58,764 nt of DNA from Rhodothermales bacterium (GCA_022822185.1 JAJECE010000071.1:1-58764), one strand, 5' to 3'. Counted from the first letter of the stretch, positions 39,701-49,169 are shown. A program made the numbers and translations. The notes: generated by a model from the letters alone, not told the origin.

Positions 39701-40732
39701 TTGAAGCCGGATAAATTTAACCGGTTTGTGCGGGCCGGTATTGAGCAGAAGGAAGAGTTTCTGGTTGGAGCGCCCGACAGTTTGCGGGAATTCTTTCACA
39801 AGGTAGACAACACGAAGCCATCCTGGCTGAACTACGAATCATTTCGACCTTCATGCCGTGTGGTCTACAAAAATGCAGGCCTGGTGCTTGCCGCTTTTGT
39901 TGCAGGCGTTCTTGTGGAGGGGTTTTCAACGATGATTGCCAAGTCTTTCCGGATTACGGGAAGAGTTGGTTCAAAGAATACCAAGCGGCGACTAGGCTAC
40001 AATTCCCGACATCTACTTGAAATGTTTTATCCTGATGGCATGCTGCGGCCAAACGACGGATTCAAAATGACTCTGCGCATCCGCTTCGTTCATGCCAAGG
40101 TGCGCTACCTGCTCAACCATTCCGATGAATGGGATCACGAGGCTTGGGGGCACCCCTTGAGTGCCGCTCATCTAGGCTACGCCATTTCGGTATTTTCCAT
40201 GCGCACTCTGCATTTCTCCAAGCTCCTGGGGGTACGATTCAGCAAGAAGGAGCAGGAAAGTTTTATGGACACATTCCGCTACGTAGGGTACCTGTTCGGG
40301 ATCCCGGATGCCATCCTGTACGAGAACAAAAAAGAGGCCAAACAGATCTTCAAGATCGGTCTGTTGTGTGAACCGTATCCGGATGAGGACTCAGTCTATG
40401 TAGCCAATCAACTGGTCCGTGCTGTACCCCTGGTTGTAGGAATTGAAAATGCGGAAGAGGCGGAAGAGCAGATCAAATTGGGGTACGCCCTTTCCCGGGT
40501 CCTCATTGGGCGAAAACGGGCAGATGCTCTGCAGTTCCCGAACTATAACGGATTCATTGCCCTCCTGTTGTTCCGCAGCCGCATATTCCTTGAGAGCGTG
40601 CTCAAGGATACCCGGTTCATAAGGAGGAAAAATTTTTTGGAGTTATTGGGAATTTCCTCGTTTGACGAAATCATAGGAATCAGTTATGAACTGCCGACCC
40701 ATGTTAAGGACGCTTTATCTCAGGAATGGTAA
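39701..40732 (+). CDS. MpaB-like (DUF2236) oxygenase family protein, 5' end out of frame
   Basis: The open frame encodes at least 343 residues with the pattern of the ER-bound oxygenase MpaB / rubber oxygenase (DUF2236) family: ALVAAFVAGVLVEG-like LVLAAFVAGVLVEGFSTMIA, the heme-ligand segment LRIRFVHAKVRYLL, GHPLSAAHLGYAISVFSMRT and YVGYLFGIPDAILYENK. The listed start is a TTG. The frame really stays open back to 39533, and its natural ATG is probably 39513, cut off by the C12 tract. With one more C the protein would be 406 residues and begin MVNPNVEINQSGFPPPP. In the state shown the gene is probably switched off. It lies between the two RND systems and converges with the second permease. Confidence 0.82.
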   Translation: MKPDKFNRFVRAGIEQKEEFLVGAPDSLREFFHKVDNTKPSWLNYESFRPSCRVVYKNAGLVLAAFVAGVLVEGFSTMIAKSFRITGRVGSKNTKRRLGYNSRHLLEMFYPDGMLRPNDGFKMTLRIRFVHAKVRYLLNHSDEWDHEAWGHPLSAAHLGYAISVFSMRTLHFSKLLGVRFSKKEQESFMDTFRYVGYLFGIPDAILYENKKEAKQIFKIGLLCEPYPDEDSVYVANQLVRAVPLVVGIENAEEAEEQIKLGYALSRVLIGRKRADALQFPNYNGFIALLLFRSRIFLESVLKDTRFIRRKNFLELLGISSFDEIIGISYELPTHVKDALSQEW

Positions 40733-40787
40733 TAAAGGGGAGCCTCAACGGTCAAATTCCAGAAGCAATTCGCAAAATGCCGCAGAC

Positions 40788-43700
40788 TTAGCTGGTACGA
40801 CTGGAATTGACTTGAAGAAAAACCGCCATCAACGCAGGCAGAAGCAGCATCAGAAGCCCGGTTGCAATCATGATACCAATCCCGAGTGATGCCGCAAACG
40901 GGATTAGGAACTGTGCCTGAATTGCGGGTTCCAGAATAAGTGGAGTAAAGGCAAGAAAGGTCGTCACGGAGGTCAGCATAACGGGACGGAAGCGACTTTT
41001 CGCCCCGTCAATAATTGCCTGCCTGGGTGCAGTGCCGGCCTGGATGCGCCGGTCAATTGCATCCATCATTACCAAAGCATCGTTCACGATGACCCCGCTG
41101 AGTCCAAAAAATCCCAGAAAGGAAGCAGCGCTGAGCGGGATTGCAAGAATCAGATGACCAAGGATCACCCCAATCAGTCCAAATGGGATGATGGCCATCA
41201 CCATAAAGGGCTTGCGATAGGATCGTAACGGAATCGCCAACAGAGCGAATATTGCCAGCATCGCAAGGATGAATCCGCGATTCAACGCATCCAGAGACTC
41301 CAGTTGCTCCTGCTGTTCTCCACCGAAGGAGTAGGTTAACTCGGGATCGGCATTGGTCAGTTTTTCGAGAAAGGTATCTTCCAGAATCTCATTGGCCTGC
41401 CCCCCGGAAATCACCTCATCATTCACATCGGCCGTCACGGTGATAATTTGTTGTCCATCCTTGCGCCGAATCACGGGAGAGGATGTCCCCATTGTAATCG
41501 TAGCCACCTGATTGATGGGCACTTTCCTGTCTGTCGGGGTTTGGATCAGGTATCGCTCCACATCGGTGATGGCTTCCCGCTCGCCGGCAGGCAACCGGGT
41601 ATAGACACGAATTTCTTCCTCTCCCCGCTGCAGCCTCACGGTCTCTACCCCGAAAAAGGCTGCCCGAACCTGCTGTGCAAGATCTTCAACCGTCAGGCCG
41701 AGTGTACGCGCGGCTGGTTGCAATTCCAGTTGAATCTCCCCGATCCCGTGTGCATGATCGGACCGGATATCAAAGATGCCTGCCACGCTGTACAGATCAT
41801 TGACGACCGAGTCGGCTGCGCTGGCGAGATGCTCTGGATCTGGATGCGAGAGAACGACTTCCACCGGATTCCCAAGATTGATAACTTCTCCGCTGAATGC
41901 GATTCCCTGCACATAGGGGAGAACTCCCACCTCCTCCCGCCAGGCCTGCACGACCGCAGTGGTTGATAGATCACGGTGCTGGGCCCCCAGCAGTTTAAAT
42001 TCTACACTGGCAATATTGGAGGGCGGATTCATCGTAGGAGCCGGATTAAGCCCTCCGCCTTCCACCCGGGGCCCCTGCCCAACCACAATCGTCACTCCCT
42101 CCAGCAGCGAAGGTGTCCCTTCGGGAGTTTGCTGATTCAGGCGCTCCAGCACGCGCTTTCCGGCTGCCTCCAGTTCCTGAGCAACTTCCAGTGTTCGTTC
42201 TGCAAGTGTGCCTTCCGGCATTTCAAGTGAGGCCGTGACAAAATCTCCCTCAATTCCTTCGGTAAGGGTTGTCGGAATGATACCTGCCGGCACGAATGAT
42301 ACGCAAAGCACAAATAAGCCGATTGCCCCTGCCACAATAATTGCAGGAGAATCCATGGTAAAGTGAAGTGCTCGATTCAGAGGGCCCTGCAGAAACCGAT
42401 TGAGCCACTGATCTGCGAAGGTCCGGGTACGGAAAAAGAACCGGTCAATTGCACTGGACGGTGTCCACTCCGGCCCCGGCAGGTGAACTAGATGCCTCGG
42501 CAGAATGAAGAGAGCTTCAACGAGTGAAATAAAAAGCATTCCGATAATGATTACCGGTAATGCAAACCAGATCTCTCCAATGCCACCTGGAATGAAAAGC
42601 AGGGGAGTGAACGCGGCCACGGATGTAAAAACTGCGAAGGTTAGCGCCGTCTTAATTCTTCGTGTCCCTTGGATTGCCGCAACGATTCCAGGGAGTCCCG
42701 TCATACGGCGGGCGTAAATTTGCTCTGCCACAACAATGGCATCATCTACAATAATACCAATCGCCAGAACGAATGCAAACAGTGACTGGGTATTGAGCGC
42801 AAGATCAAACCAAAGCATGATTGAGAGCGCCCCGAACCCGGAAGTGATCAGGCCGAGAATTACCCAGATTGCAAGCCGGATCTCAAGAAAAAGAGTCAGT
42901 GCAAGAAATACCAGCATGAGTCCAAGAAGACCATTCCGGACCAAAAGGTCAACACGCTCCGCATAAATTGGGGATTCATCGTTCCAGACATTGATCCCAA
43001 TCCCATCAGGAAATGAGGGCAGGATTGTGTCTTGAATATGTTCATTTACGGCTTCCGAAATTTTCTTCACATTCTCTCCCTCTCCCCGAAAAATCTCAAC
43101 GAAAACGGCTGGCATGCCCTGATGACGAACCATGATATTGGAATCTTCAAAGCCGTCCTGAATTGTGGCGATGTCTCGGAGACGCAGTGCAGTACCGTCG
43201 TTTTGAGCGACCACCACCACCTCTTCAAAATCAAGTTGATTATAATTCTGCCCCATGGTCCGTACACGAACTTCGGCCTCCCTCGTCTCAATGCTGCCGG
43301 CCGAAAGATCAAGGGATCCCTGACGCACAGCACGGGCAATATCTTCCAGAGTTAAGCCGAGTGCACGCAATGTCGTAAGTGGTACTTCAATTGAGATTTC
43401 ATCCTTCTTCGTGCCGTTGACCTCAACAATAGATACATCCGGTAGAGTCTTTAATTCTTTTTTAACCTGATAGGCTAGTTCCTTCAGTGCTCGCTCGCTG
43501 GTATCCCCGAAAAGGAGCAGACGGATCACACTGCTTCGGTTGTCCATTTCCCGAAACTGTGGACGCTCGGCGGAAGCCGGAAAAGACTGAATTTTTCCCA
43601 CCACCGCCTGCACTTCATCCATCATGTCGCTGATCTCCGTTCCGCTCCGGAACTGAATTCTTACAGACGCGGCTCCGGGGGCGGCCAGAGATCGGATGGT

Positions 43701-43967
43701 TCGGACATCCTCAAGGGTCTCAACCTGCTCCTCAATCTTTGCGATAATAGATTCTTCCACCTCTTCGGGGGAGGCTCCAGGATAGGCCATAAAGACTTCA
43801 ATCATATTGAAGGAGACCGTTGGCCAGGCCTCCCTGTCCAGTCCACCAAGGGACACAAGACCGAGGGCGAGGATGCCGAACATCAACAGATTGGGCGTGA
43901 TCCGGTTGCCCGCCATGTAGGCGATGGGCCCGGGCGGCTCACTACCATAGGAGACTTGCCGGTTCAT
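40788..43967 (-). CDS. RND efflux transporter permease subunit (system 2)
   Basis: A 1059-residue AcrB-type pump related to, but clearly different from, system 1. It has the first TM helix (NLLMFGILALGLVSLGG), the loop opening FNMIEVFMAYPGASPEEVEE, the TM4 motif IGIIVDDAIVVAEQIYARR, and the second half with ASFLGFFGLSGVIVNDALVM. Its start overlaps the adaptor stop by four bases (ATGA), so the two are coupled. No outer-membrane factor accompanies it. The extended N-terminus (RQVSYGSEPPGPIAYMAGN) is typical of this subgroup. The substrate is unknown. It converges with the MpaB-like gene. Confidence 0.95.
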   Translation of the reverse strand: MNRQVSYGSEPPGPIAYMAGNRITPNLLMFGILALGLVSLGGLDREAWPTVSFNMIEVFMAYPGASPEEVEESIIAKIEEQVETLEDVRTIRSLAAPGAASVRIQFRSGTEISDMMDEVQAVVGKIQSFPASAERPQFREMDNRSSVIRLLLFGDTSERALKELAYQVKKELKTLPDVSIVEVNGTKKDEISIEVPLTTLRALGLTLEDIARAVRQGSLDLSAGSIETREAEVRVRTMGQNYNQLDFEEVVVVAQNDGTALRLRDIATIQDGFEDSNIMVRHQGMPAVFVEIFRGEGENVKKISEAVNEHIQDTILPSFPDGIGINVWNDESPIYAERVDLLVRNGLLGLMLVFLALTLFLEIRLAIWVILGLITSGFGALSIMLWFDLALNTQSLFAFVLAIGIIVDDAIVVAEQIYARRMTGLPGIVAAIQGTRRIKTALTFAVFTSVAAFTPLLFIPGGIGEIWFALPVIIIGMLFISLVEALFILPRHLVHLPGPEWTPSSAIDRFFFRTRTFADQWLNRFLQGPLNRALHFTMDSPAIIVAGAIGLFVLCVSFVPAGIIPTTLTEGIEGDFVTASLEMPEGTLAERTLEVAQELEAAGKRVLERLNQQTPEGTPSLLEGVTIVVGQGPRVEGGGLNPAPTMNPPSNIASVEFKLLGAQHRDLSTTAVVQAWREEVGVLPYVQGIAFSGEVINLGNPVEVVLSHPDPEHLASAADSVVNDLYSVAGIFDIRSDHAHGIGEIQLELQPAARTLGLTVEDLAQQVRAAFFGVETVRLQRGEEEIRVYTRLPAGEREAITDVERYLIQTPTDRKVPINQVATITMGTSSPVIRRKDGQQIITVTADVNDEVISGGQANEILEDTFLEKLTNADPELTYSFGGEQQEQLESLDALNRGFILAMLAIFALLAIPLRSYRKPFMVMAIIPFGLIGVILGHLILAIPLSAASFLGFFGLSGVIVNDALVMMDAIDRRIQAGTAPRQAIIDGAKSRFRPVMLTSVTTFLAFTPLILEPAIQAQFLIPFAASLGIGIMIATGLLMLLLPALMAVFLQVNSSRTS

Positions 43968-45148
43968 AATCCAGTCCGCACCGTCATACCGTCAATGGCA
44001 GTCTGAATTCCACTGACTACGACTGCCTGCCCTTCCGCCAGTTCTCCCGTCACAAAAACCTCATCCTTCAAGCGCTGCAGCACCTGTACCGGAACCCGAC
44101 GGATCCTGGTATCAAGCACAACCCAGACCTCATTGTTGGGTCTGAGTGCTGAGCGCCGGATTCTAAAATACGGTTCCGGGGCGGCCCCGTCAATTTCGAC
44201 CTCCACAAATTTCCCGACCAACAGGGGCGGGAAATTATTTGATGGAGCAGGATTCACGGCCCGACCGGATGTGAACGGGGCCGGTACCCGGATGACTACT
44301 TCAATCGTACGTGTCTCTTGCTCCAGAGCTGCCTCGGCACGATCAACATAGCCCGTCCATAAGTACACATTATTTCCATACTTAGCACTCACGCGGGCGG
44401 TGATCCGCCTACTGTTCGTCCCAGGTTCCAATTTCCAAAGATCCGGTATCAGCGCTGCGCTCTCGTCTGGAAGCGGTACCACGACTTCCACCGCATCAAC
44501 CGCATACAGGCGTCCGACACTTTGACCTGCTGCCACAAATTCTCCCACCGCCACGGATTCGCTGACTACTGCCGCAGAGAAGGGACTGTAAATGGCGGTG
44601 CGGGAAAGGCGCAATTCAGCTTCTGCAAGATCTGTCTGGTCTCGTTTCAGTGCAGTTCGGGCGGCTTCTATTTGCGGTTCCCACAGAGCCAGAGGGCTGG
44701 GGAGTTCTGGATCTTGATTGCTCTCCCGGTTTTCGAATTGAATTTTAGCCAGATCGGCCTCCGTGGTCACACGCATCAATTCTACTTTCTGGGCGGCTAC
44801 ATTTGCCTTCGCACGATCTACCTGACCTAAATAGTCGGCATCATCAACCCGAAACAGGATGTCGCCTTCGGGAATCTGTCCGCCGCTCTGGAATGCGGGA
44901 TTCACCCATACGATCCTTCCAGAGACCTCTGCGGTCACATTCACTTCAGCATGTGCGCGAACGATGCCTCCGCCATGGACTGGAATCGGTCCATCTCCAT
45001 TGGTTACAGTGGTTGTGCTCACAAACGGGACACGTGACGGAACTGCCTGACGAGCCGTTTCAGGTCTTTGGGCAATAAGAACGGCAGCCACGGCTATACA
45101 TCCAATGAGGATGGCGGCGGCGACGACAAAAGTAAGTTTCTTGCCCAT
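43964..45148 (-). CDS. RND periplasmic adaptor subunit (system 2)
   Basis: A 394-residue membrane-fusion protein. The N-terminal anchor is KLTFVVAAAILIGCIAVAAV. The lipoyl half reads AEVNVTAEVSGRIVWVNPAF and PEGDILFRVDDADYLGQVDR, the coiled-coil hairpin is VAAQKVELMRVTTEADLAKI, the second lipoyl half is RTAIYSPFSAAVVSESVAVG, and a barrel and membrane-proximal domain complete it. It starts the two-gene system 2 operon. The 178 bases between it and the divergent Rieske gene must hold both promoters, which makes shared regulation of pump and oxygenase possible. Confidence 0.93.
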   Translation of the reverse strand: MGKKLTFVVAAAILIGCIAVAAVLIAQRPETARQAVPSRVPFVSTTTVTNGDGPIPVHGGGIVRAHAEVNVTAEVSGRIVWVNPAFQSGGQIPEGDILFRVDDADYLGQVDRAKANVAAQKVELMRVTTEADLAKIQFENRESNQDPELPSPLALWEPQIEAARTALKRDQTDLAEAELRLSRTAIYSPFSAAVVSESVAVGEFVAAGQSVGRLYAVDAVEVVVPLPDESAALIPDLWKLEPGTNSRRITARVSAKYGNNVYLWTGYVDRAEAALEQETRTIEVVIRVPAPFTSGRAVNPAPSNNFPPLLVGKFVEVEIDGAAPEPYFRIRRSALRPNNEVWVVLDTRIRRVPVQVLQRLKDEVFVTGELAEGQAVVVSGIQTAIDGMTVRTGL

Positions 45149-45316
45149 TGCGATGATTCAGGTTTGATTGGACTTTGCTATATTTTCCAGATATGCTGAA
45201 AACTAAGGGAAATTGTCCTTCTGAACCCACAGCAAACAAAAATTTCGGGAAATCGTTTCACGGTTAACTTTTCTGTATAGCCGTGTTAAAATCTGAAAAA
45301 TCCGCACAGTCCATAT

Positions 45317-45323
45317 GGAGGTG
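45317..45323 (+). promoter_or_regulatory. strong Shine-Dalgarno deciding the Rieske gene start
   Basis: GGAGGTG at 45317-45323 lies properly before the ATG at 45327. It overlaps another in-frame ATG at 45315, which therefore cannot use it. Such a good site is unusual in this window. Confidence 0.7.
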
Positions 45324-45326
45324 AGT

Positions 45327-46322
45327 ATGCTCAATCAAATTCCGTCATTTCCCGAGGGATGGTACTTCGTGACCAGTCGAAAGAATCTGCTTGAAAAGAA
45401 GTTAATCCGTAAGATCTGGATGGGGGAGGAAATTGTTGTCTGGTGCAATGACGCGGGTGATGTGTGTGTAGCGGATGCATTCTGTCCGCATCTGGGTGCA
45501 GATTTGGGCCCTGAATCTGGGGGACGAGTACGAAACGGCCGTCTGGTCTGTCCTTTCCATGGATTTGAGTTTGAAACAGGTGGCAGTTGTGTCTCTACTC
45601 CTTTCGCTCCACCTCCGAAAACGGCGAAGTTAAAGCTCTATGACATGTGGGAGATGAACGGGATGATCTTTGCCTGGTGGGGAATTAATGGACGTCCCCC
45701 ACAATGGAATCTGCCGGAACATCAGGATACTAGGGGGGACTGGACGGATCTTGCATTTGAAACCATTCGATTCCCCGGACATCCTCAGGAAACGACGGAG
45801 AACTCCGTAGACTTGGCACATTTACGATATGTGCACGGCTTTGAAAATGTGAAGCGAATGGAGCCGCTGAAAATAGATGGGCATTACCTTCGGAGCCATT
45901 TTGAACTCGTTCGATCCCAGAATGTGGGTGGGCTGAAGATCCATCTTAATGTCTGTGCAAAAGCGGAGATCTATGGGCTTGGTGTCTCTAATGTGACCAT
46001 CCACGAAAGATCCATTGACATGCACATCAAATTCTACATGTTTACGACTCCGGTAGATGGGAAATATGTTGATGTTGTGCTGGCCACGCAGGTGAAGCAG
46101 TTGCGCAAACCGAAGCGGGCAATTATTGGAATGGGATTTCTGCCAGTGAGTTTTCGAACCAGCCTCATGAACAGGTTGGTTCTATTTTTTCACAAGAAGG
46201 AGGTAATGGATGATGTCTTTATCTGGCAGAACAAGAGATATGCCACACAGCCGCGATTGTCCAAGTCAGACGGCGAAATCGGAAGATATCGCCGCTATTG
46301 CAGACAATTCTATCCATCATAA
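45327..46322 (+). CDS. Rieske-type oxygenase (sterol/steroid oxygenase-like)
   Basis: A 331-residue Rieske non-heme iron oxygenase. The [2Fe-2S] centre is bound by C53-P-H55 and C75-P-F-H78. The mononuclear iron site has D162, H165 and H170 in NSVDLAHLRYVHGF. The overall plan, a single chain with FPEGWYFVTSRKNLLEKK at the start and a long C-terminal part, recalls KshA, cholesterol 7-desaturase (DAF-36/Neverland) and the bacterial sterol demethylase SdmA more than aromatic dioxygenase alpha subunits. The hydrophobic GFLPVSFRTSLMNRLVLFF near the C-terminus could touch the membrane. No reductase gene is adjacent. It diverges from RND system 2 and precedes the GPP34-P450 gene. The substrate is a guess. 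Confidence 0.9.
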   Translation: MLNQIPSFPEGWYFVTSRKNLLEKKLIRKIWMGEEIVVWCNDAGDVCVADAFCPHLGADLGPESGGRVRNGRLVCPFHGFEFETGGSCVSTPFAPPPKTAKLKLYDMWEMNGMIFAWWGINGRPPQWNLPEHQDTRGDWTDLAFETIRFPGHPQETTENSVDLAHLRYVHGFENVKRMEPLKIDGHYLRSHFELVRSQNVGGLKIHLNVCAKAEIYGLGVSNVTIHERSIDMHIKFYMFTTPVDGKYVDVVLATQVKQLRKPKRAIIGMGFLPVSFRTSLMNRLVLFFHKKEVMDDVFIWQNKRYATQPRLSKSDGEIGRYRRYCRQFYPS

Positions 46323-46986
46323 TTCCTCAGGAATTCAGCCGTTAGAATATGATACGACCGAAAAATCGTTGGTAAAACGAATAAATGAAGTTCTTGAAAA
46401 ACCAATCATCCATGCTAAAAAATGTGCACACATCCGTATTACCCAGATGAAGTGACTCCCTTGAAATTCTGAATCCCAATCCTCAACCATGATCATGGCT
46501 TCAGTGAGCAGGACCTGTTCCGGGCAAGGTGTCCAGAATGGGTCCATTGATCCACAAAACAAATAAAATGACTACCCTATTGTCAAAATCTTCCCGATCA
46601 AGGGAGATTTTGCGGAAAAAGCAAACCTGGAACTTCAACAAGGTTTGCGCATAGAAGTGACCGATTCAAACAAAAATCAATTGTCATCCATTGAATATTC
46701 TGATAGATGTGATCTGAACAGACAGGATCGCCGTATCTTAGCCGCAGGCGGGCAGTCGGAGATTCCTCTGGAGGCGTTCTTATCCTGTTTTCGTTGGTCT
46801 GATCGAAGACTGCCACAAATTACTGGAGCATCTTGCAAAACCCCCAATCTTGAAAGTTTTGGTTTACCTGAGTGTAACCAAGAGTGCTTTTTTGTCTGGA
46901 TGATTCGTTTTGCAAGAGCCTCACAGGGTTGTTATTCCCGTTATTTCTTCAAACGTTCGTTCCAAATGTTACCCGTAAACTGAAAA
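46323..46986. other. 664-base spacer between the Rieske and P450 genes
   Basis: No gene is recognised; open frames are short and unpatterned. The stretch contains the second copy of the TIR-bearing repeat (46831-46917), ending 69 bases before the P450 gene, which may therefore influence its transcription. Confidence 0.55.
46831..46917 (+). repeat. 87-bp element with 11-bp terminal inverted repeats, copy 2
   Basis: Bounded by TCTTGCAAAAC (46831-46841) and GTTTTGCAAGA (46907-46917), exact reverse complements. It aligns end to end with the reverse complement of 20931-21016, and the flanking ACTGGAGCA is shared too. Both copies lie shortly upstream of a gene on the same strand as the element. 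Confidence 0.75.
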
Positions 46987-49023
46987 ATGAGTACAGACAC
47001 CCGTTCCTTTGAAATTAGCCTTGCAGAAGAATTAATTCTTCTCATGCTAAACGAGAAAACCGGCTATCTGGAAATTGCACCCGGCTGGAATTTTGCCTGT
47101 ACCATGGCAGGAACGATCATTGCCGATCTTGCACTCAGGAACCGAATTGATACAGACTTAAGTGCCCTTTATTTGTCTGACCCTACTCCGACCGGAGATG
47201 AACTGTTGGATCTTACACTGCAGGAAATCACAGAATCCAAGGAGAAGGGGGAAGTTCATGACACGCAGTACTGGATTGAACGAAATTCAGTCAGATCGGA
47301 TCAAATCGTTAGTACTACGTTGCGAAGCCTGGTTGAAAAGGGGATCCTGAATCGCGAACTTGGCAGATTTTTCAGTCTCAGCAAGTCAGTTTTGCGGACG
47401 GGCACCTATCCCAGCGTATCCGTCATGCAGCGAGAAGCAAAGACACGAATCTTTGATGTAATATTCAGGACAAACATTCCCGACCCGAGAGATGCAATTT
47501 TAATTGCCTTAATGCATGTCATTGAGGGGTTCAAGTTTTTGCTTGAAGAGGAAGACTATCAGGATGCAGAGGATCGGATTGAATTACTTGCCAAACTTGA
47601 CCTTGTGGGTCGAACGGTTGCTGCAGCGGTCGAGAACAGCACCGTCCAGCCTAGGCGGAAGGCCGCCCCGATCAAACCCATTCCGAATGTTAAAGTAGTT
47701 GACATTTTTCGCCATCGAGACTTTCTTGATGGACATATTGCAAGGGGATTACAACGTATCCATGCTAAATATGGATCCGTCGTGAAAATGCCCTTCAAAA
47801 TGAAGGGATTCCCTCTTTATGCTGTGATGGGTGCGGATGCCAATCAGTGGGTCCACAAACATTCCCGATTTTACTTTCGAACCAAGGAGTATATCGGGGA
47901 TCTTGAGAAAGAATTCGGTTCTACTACAACCTTGCCAGGATCCGACGGCGCAGATCATTATAGAATGCGCAAGACGATAAAAGGAGCCTATGCCCGTTCT
48001 GCACTTGGAAACCGTCTACCCGAATTGTATCGCCATAACAGATCCTCCATAAAAGAATGGAAAAAGGGGGATGTCTTCTCGATGACCCCTACGCTCAGAA
48101 CGTTGGCCAGTGCTCAGGTCTCAAACCTGTCCACAAGTGTAGACTGTACCCATTTCTCCGAAGAGCTGCTAGACTACGAACATCGTGCATTGATTACGCG
48201 AGTGGCAGGCGGTTTACCCCCATTCATGATGCGAACCCCTAGAATGAGGCGTTACAGAAAGCGGGTAACTGAACTCAGGGAGATGATCATTGCCTCACAC
48301 ACGCCAGGGCAGCGAAAGGGACAGCCCGTTGATATTCCAGACAAATTTATGGAATTACACAGGAATGACCCCCAACTTCTTTCAGAAACAGATTTAACCT
48401 TCTCGTTCGTCTCCATCATGGTCGCAAGTATATACATGGGGGCAGCCATTGCCTTTGTACTCTACTGTATGCTGAAGAATCCAGAAATATACGATGGTGT
48501 CTATCAGGAAGCGAAAAAACTTTTCGGCAGTGGACGTATCCCCGAAGAGAAAGATTTTTGCTTCAGAAATGCCGACATTACATACCGCCTTATCATGGAG
48601 ACCACCCGTATGTATCCCGTGATACCATGGCAGATCAGAGGAGTAGTGAACCGATGCTCCTATGACGGTTATGAAATCCCTCCAGAGTCGCGGGTACTCA
48701 TTGGCAGCACCGCCCCCCACTATGATGCAAATCTTTACAAAGATCCAGACAAATTTGATATAGATCGCTATTTGCCGGACCGTGCAGAGCATAAGCAGCC
48801 TGGAGCCTATGCACCATATGGTCTAGGGACTCATACCTGCCCCGGGCAGCGCCAAACGGATCTACAGTTAGCAGCAAACATCATGCTCCTTGCATACCAT
48901 TTTAAGATGGAGTTGGCCCCGGAAAACAGGGAACTCAAGATCAATCCATTTCCATCCTGTGCACCAAGAAAAAACCTCAAATTTCGCATTAACGAAATTA
49001 GAAATCCCATCCCCAGTGCATAA
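46987..49023 (+). CDS. GPP34-domain / cytochrome P450 fusion protein
   Basis: A 678-residue two-domain protein. Residues 1 to about 225 match GPP34 (Golgi phosphoprotein 3/Vps74-like): ISLAEELILLMLNEKTGYLE, GTIIADLALRNRIDTD, STTLRSLVEKGILNRE and a DPRDAILIALMHVIEGF helix. A proline- and lysine-rich linker (RRKAAPIKPIPNVKV) leads into a P450 (about 235-678) with the ExxR motif E538-T-T-R541 and the heme-binding loop YGLGTHTCPGQ, Cys618 being the heme ligand. The I-helix reads VASIYMGAAIAF (479-490), without the acid-Thr pair that usually protonates the iron-bound oxygen. GPP34 domains bind membranes or phospholipid head groups, so the fusion may anchor an oxygenase at the membrane. Heme for it is made by the next operon. 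Confidence 0.9.
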   Translation: MSTDTRSFEISLAEELILLMLNEKTGYLEIAPGWNFACTMAGTIIADLALRNRIDTDLSALYLSDPTPTGDELLDLTLQEITESKEKGEVHDTQYWIERNSVRSDQIVSTTLRSLVEKGILNRELGRFFSLSKSVLRTGTYPSVSVMQREAKTRIFDVIFRTNIPDPRDAILIALMHVIEGFKFLLEEEDYQDAEDRIELLAKLDLVGRTVAAAVENSTVQPRRKAAPIKPIPNVKVVDIFRHRDFLDGHIARGLQRIHAKYGSVVKMPFKMKGFPLYAVMGADANQWVHKHSRFYFRTKEYIGDLEKEFGSTTTLPGSDGADHYRMRKTIKGAYARSALGNRLPELYRHNRSSIKEWKKGDVFSMTPTLRTLASAQVSNLSTSVDCTHFSEELLDYEHRALITRVAGGLPPFMMRTPRMRRYRKRVTELREMIIASHTPGQRKGQPVDIPDKFMELHRNDPQLLSETDLTFSFVSIMVASIYMGAAIAFVLYCMLKNPEIYDGVYQEAKKLFGSGRIPEEKDFCFRNADITYRLIMETTRMYPVIPWQIRGVVNRCSYDGYEIPPESRVLIGSTAPHYDANLYKDPDKFDIDRYLPDRAEHKQPGAYAPYGLGTHTCPGQRQTDLQLAANIMLLAYHFKMELAPENRELKINPFPSCAPRKNLKFRINEIRNPIPSA

Positions 49024-49169
49024 AAATTCGTCAGTCTGTTTCTAGTGAGAATTCAGATTGAATAGCCGCGCTGGGATGTGATACGGTCTGTCCTTAACAG
49101 TCAGGGAGCCCACCTTCTGGTTCTGCATCCTTTGTGTTCGAGACCAAATTAGTCTAGGGGATGCTCAAC

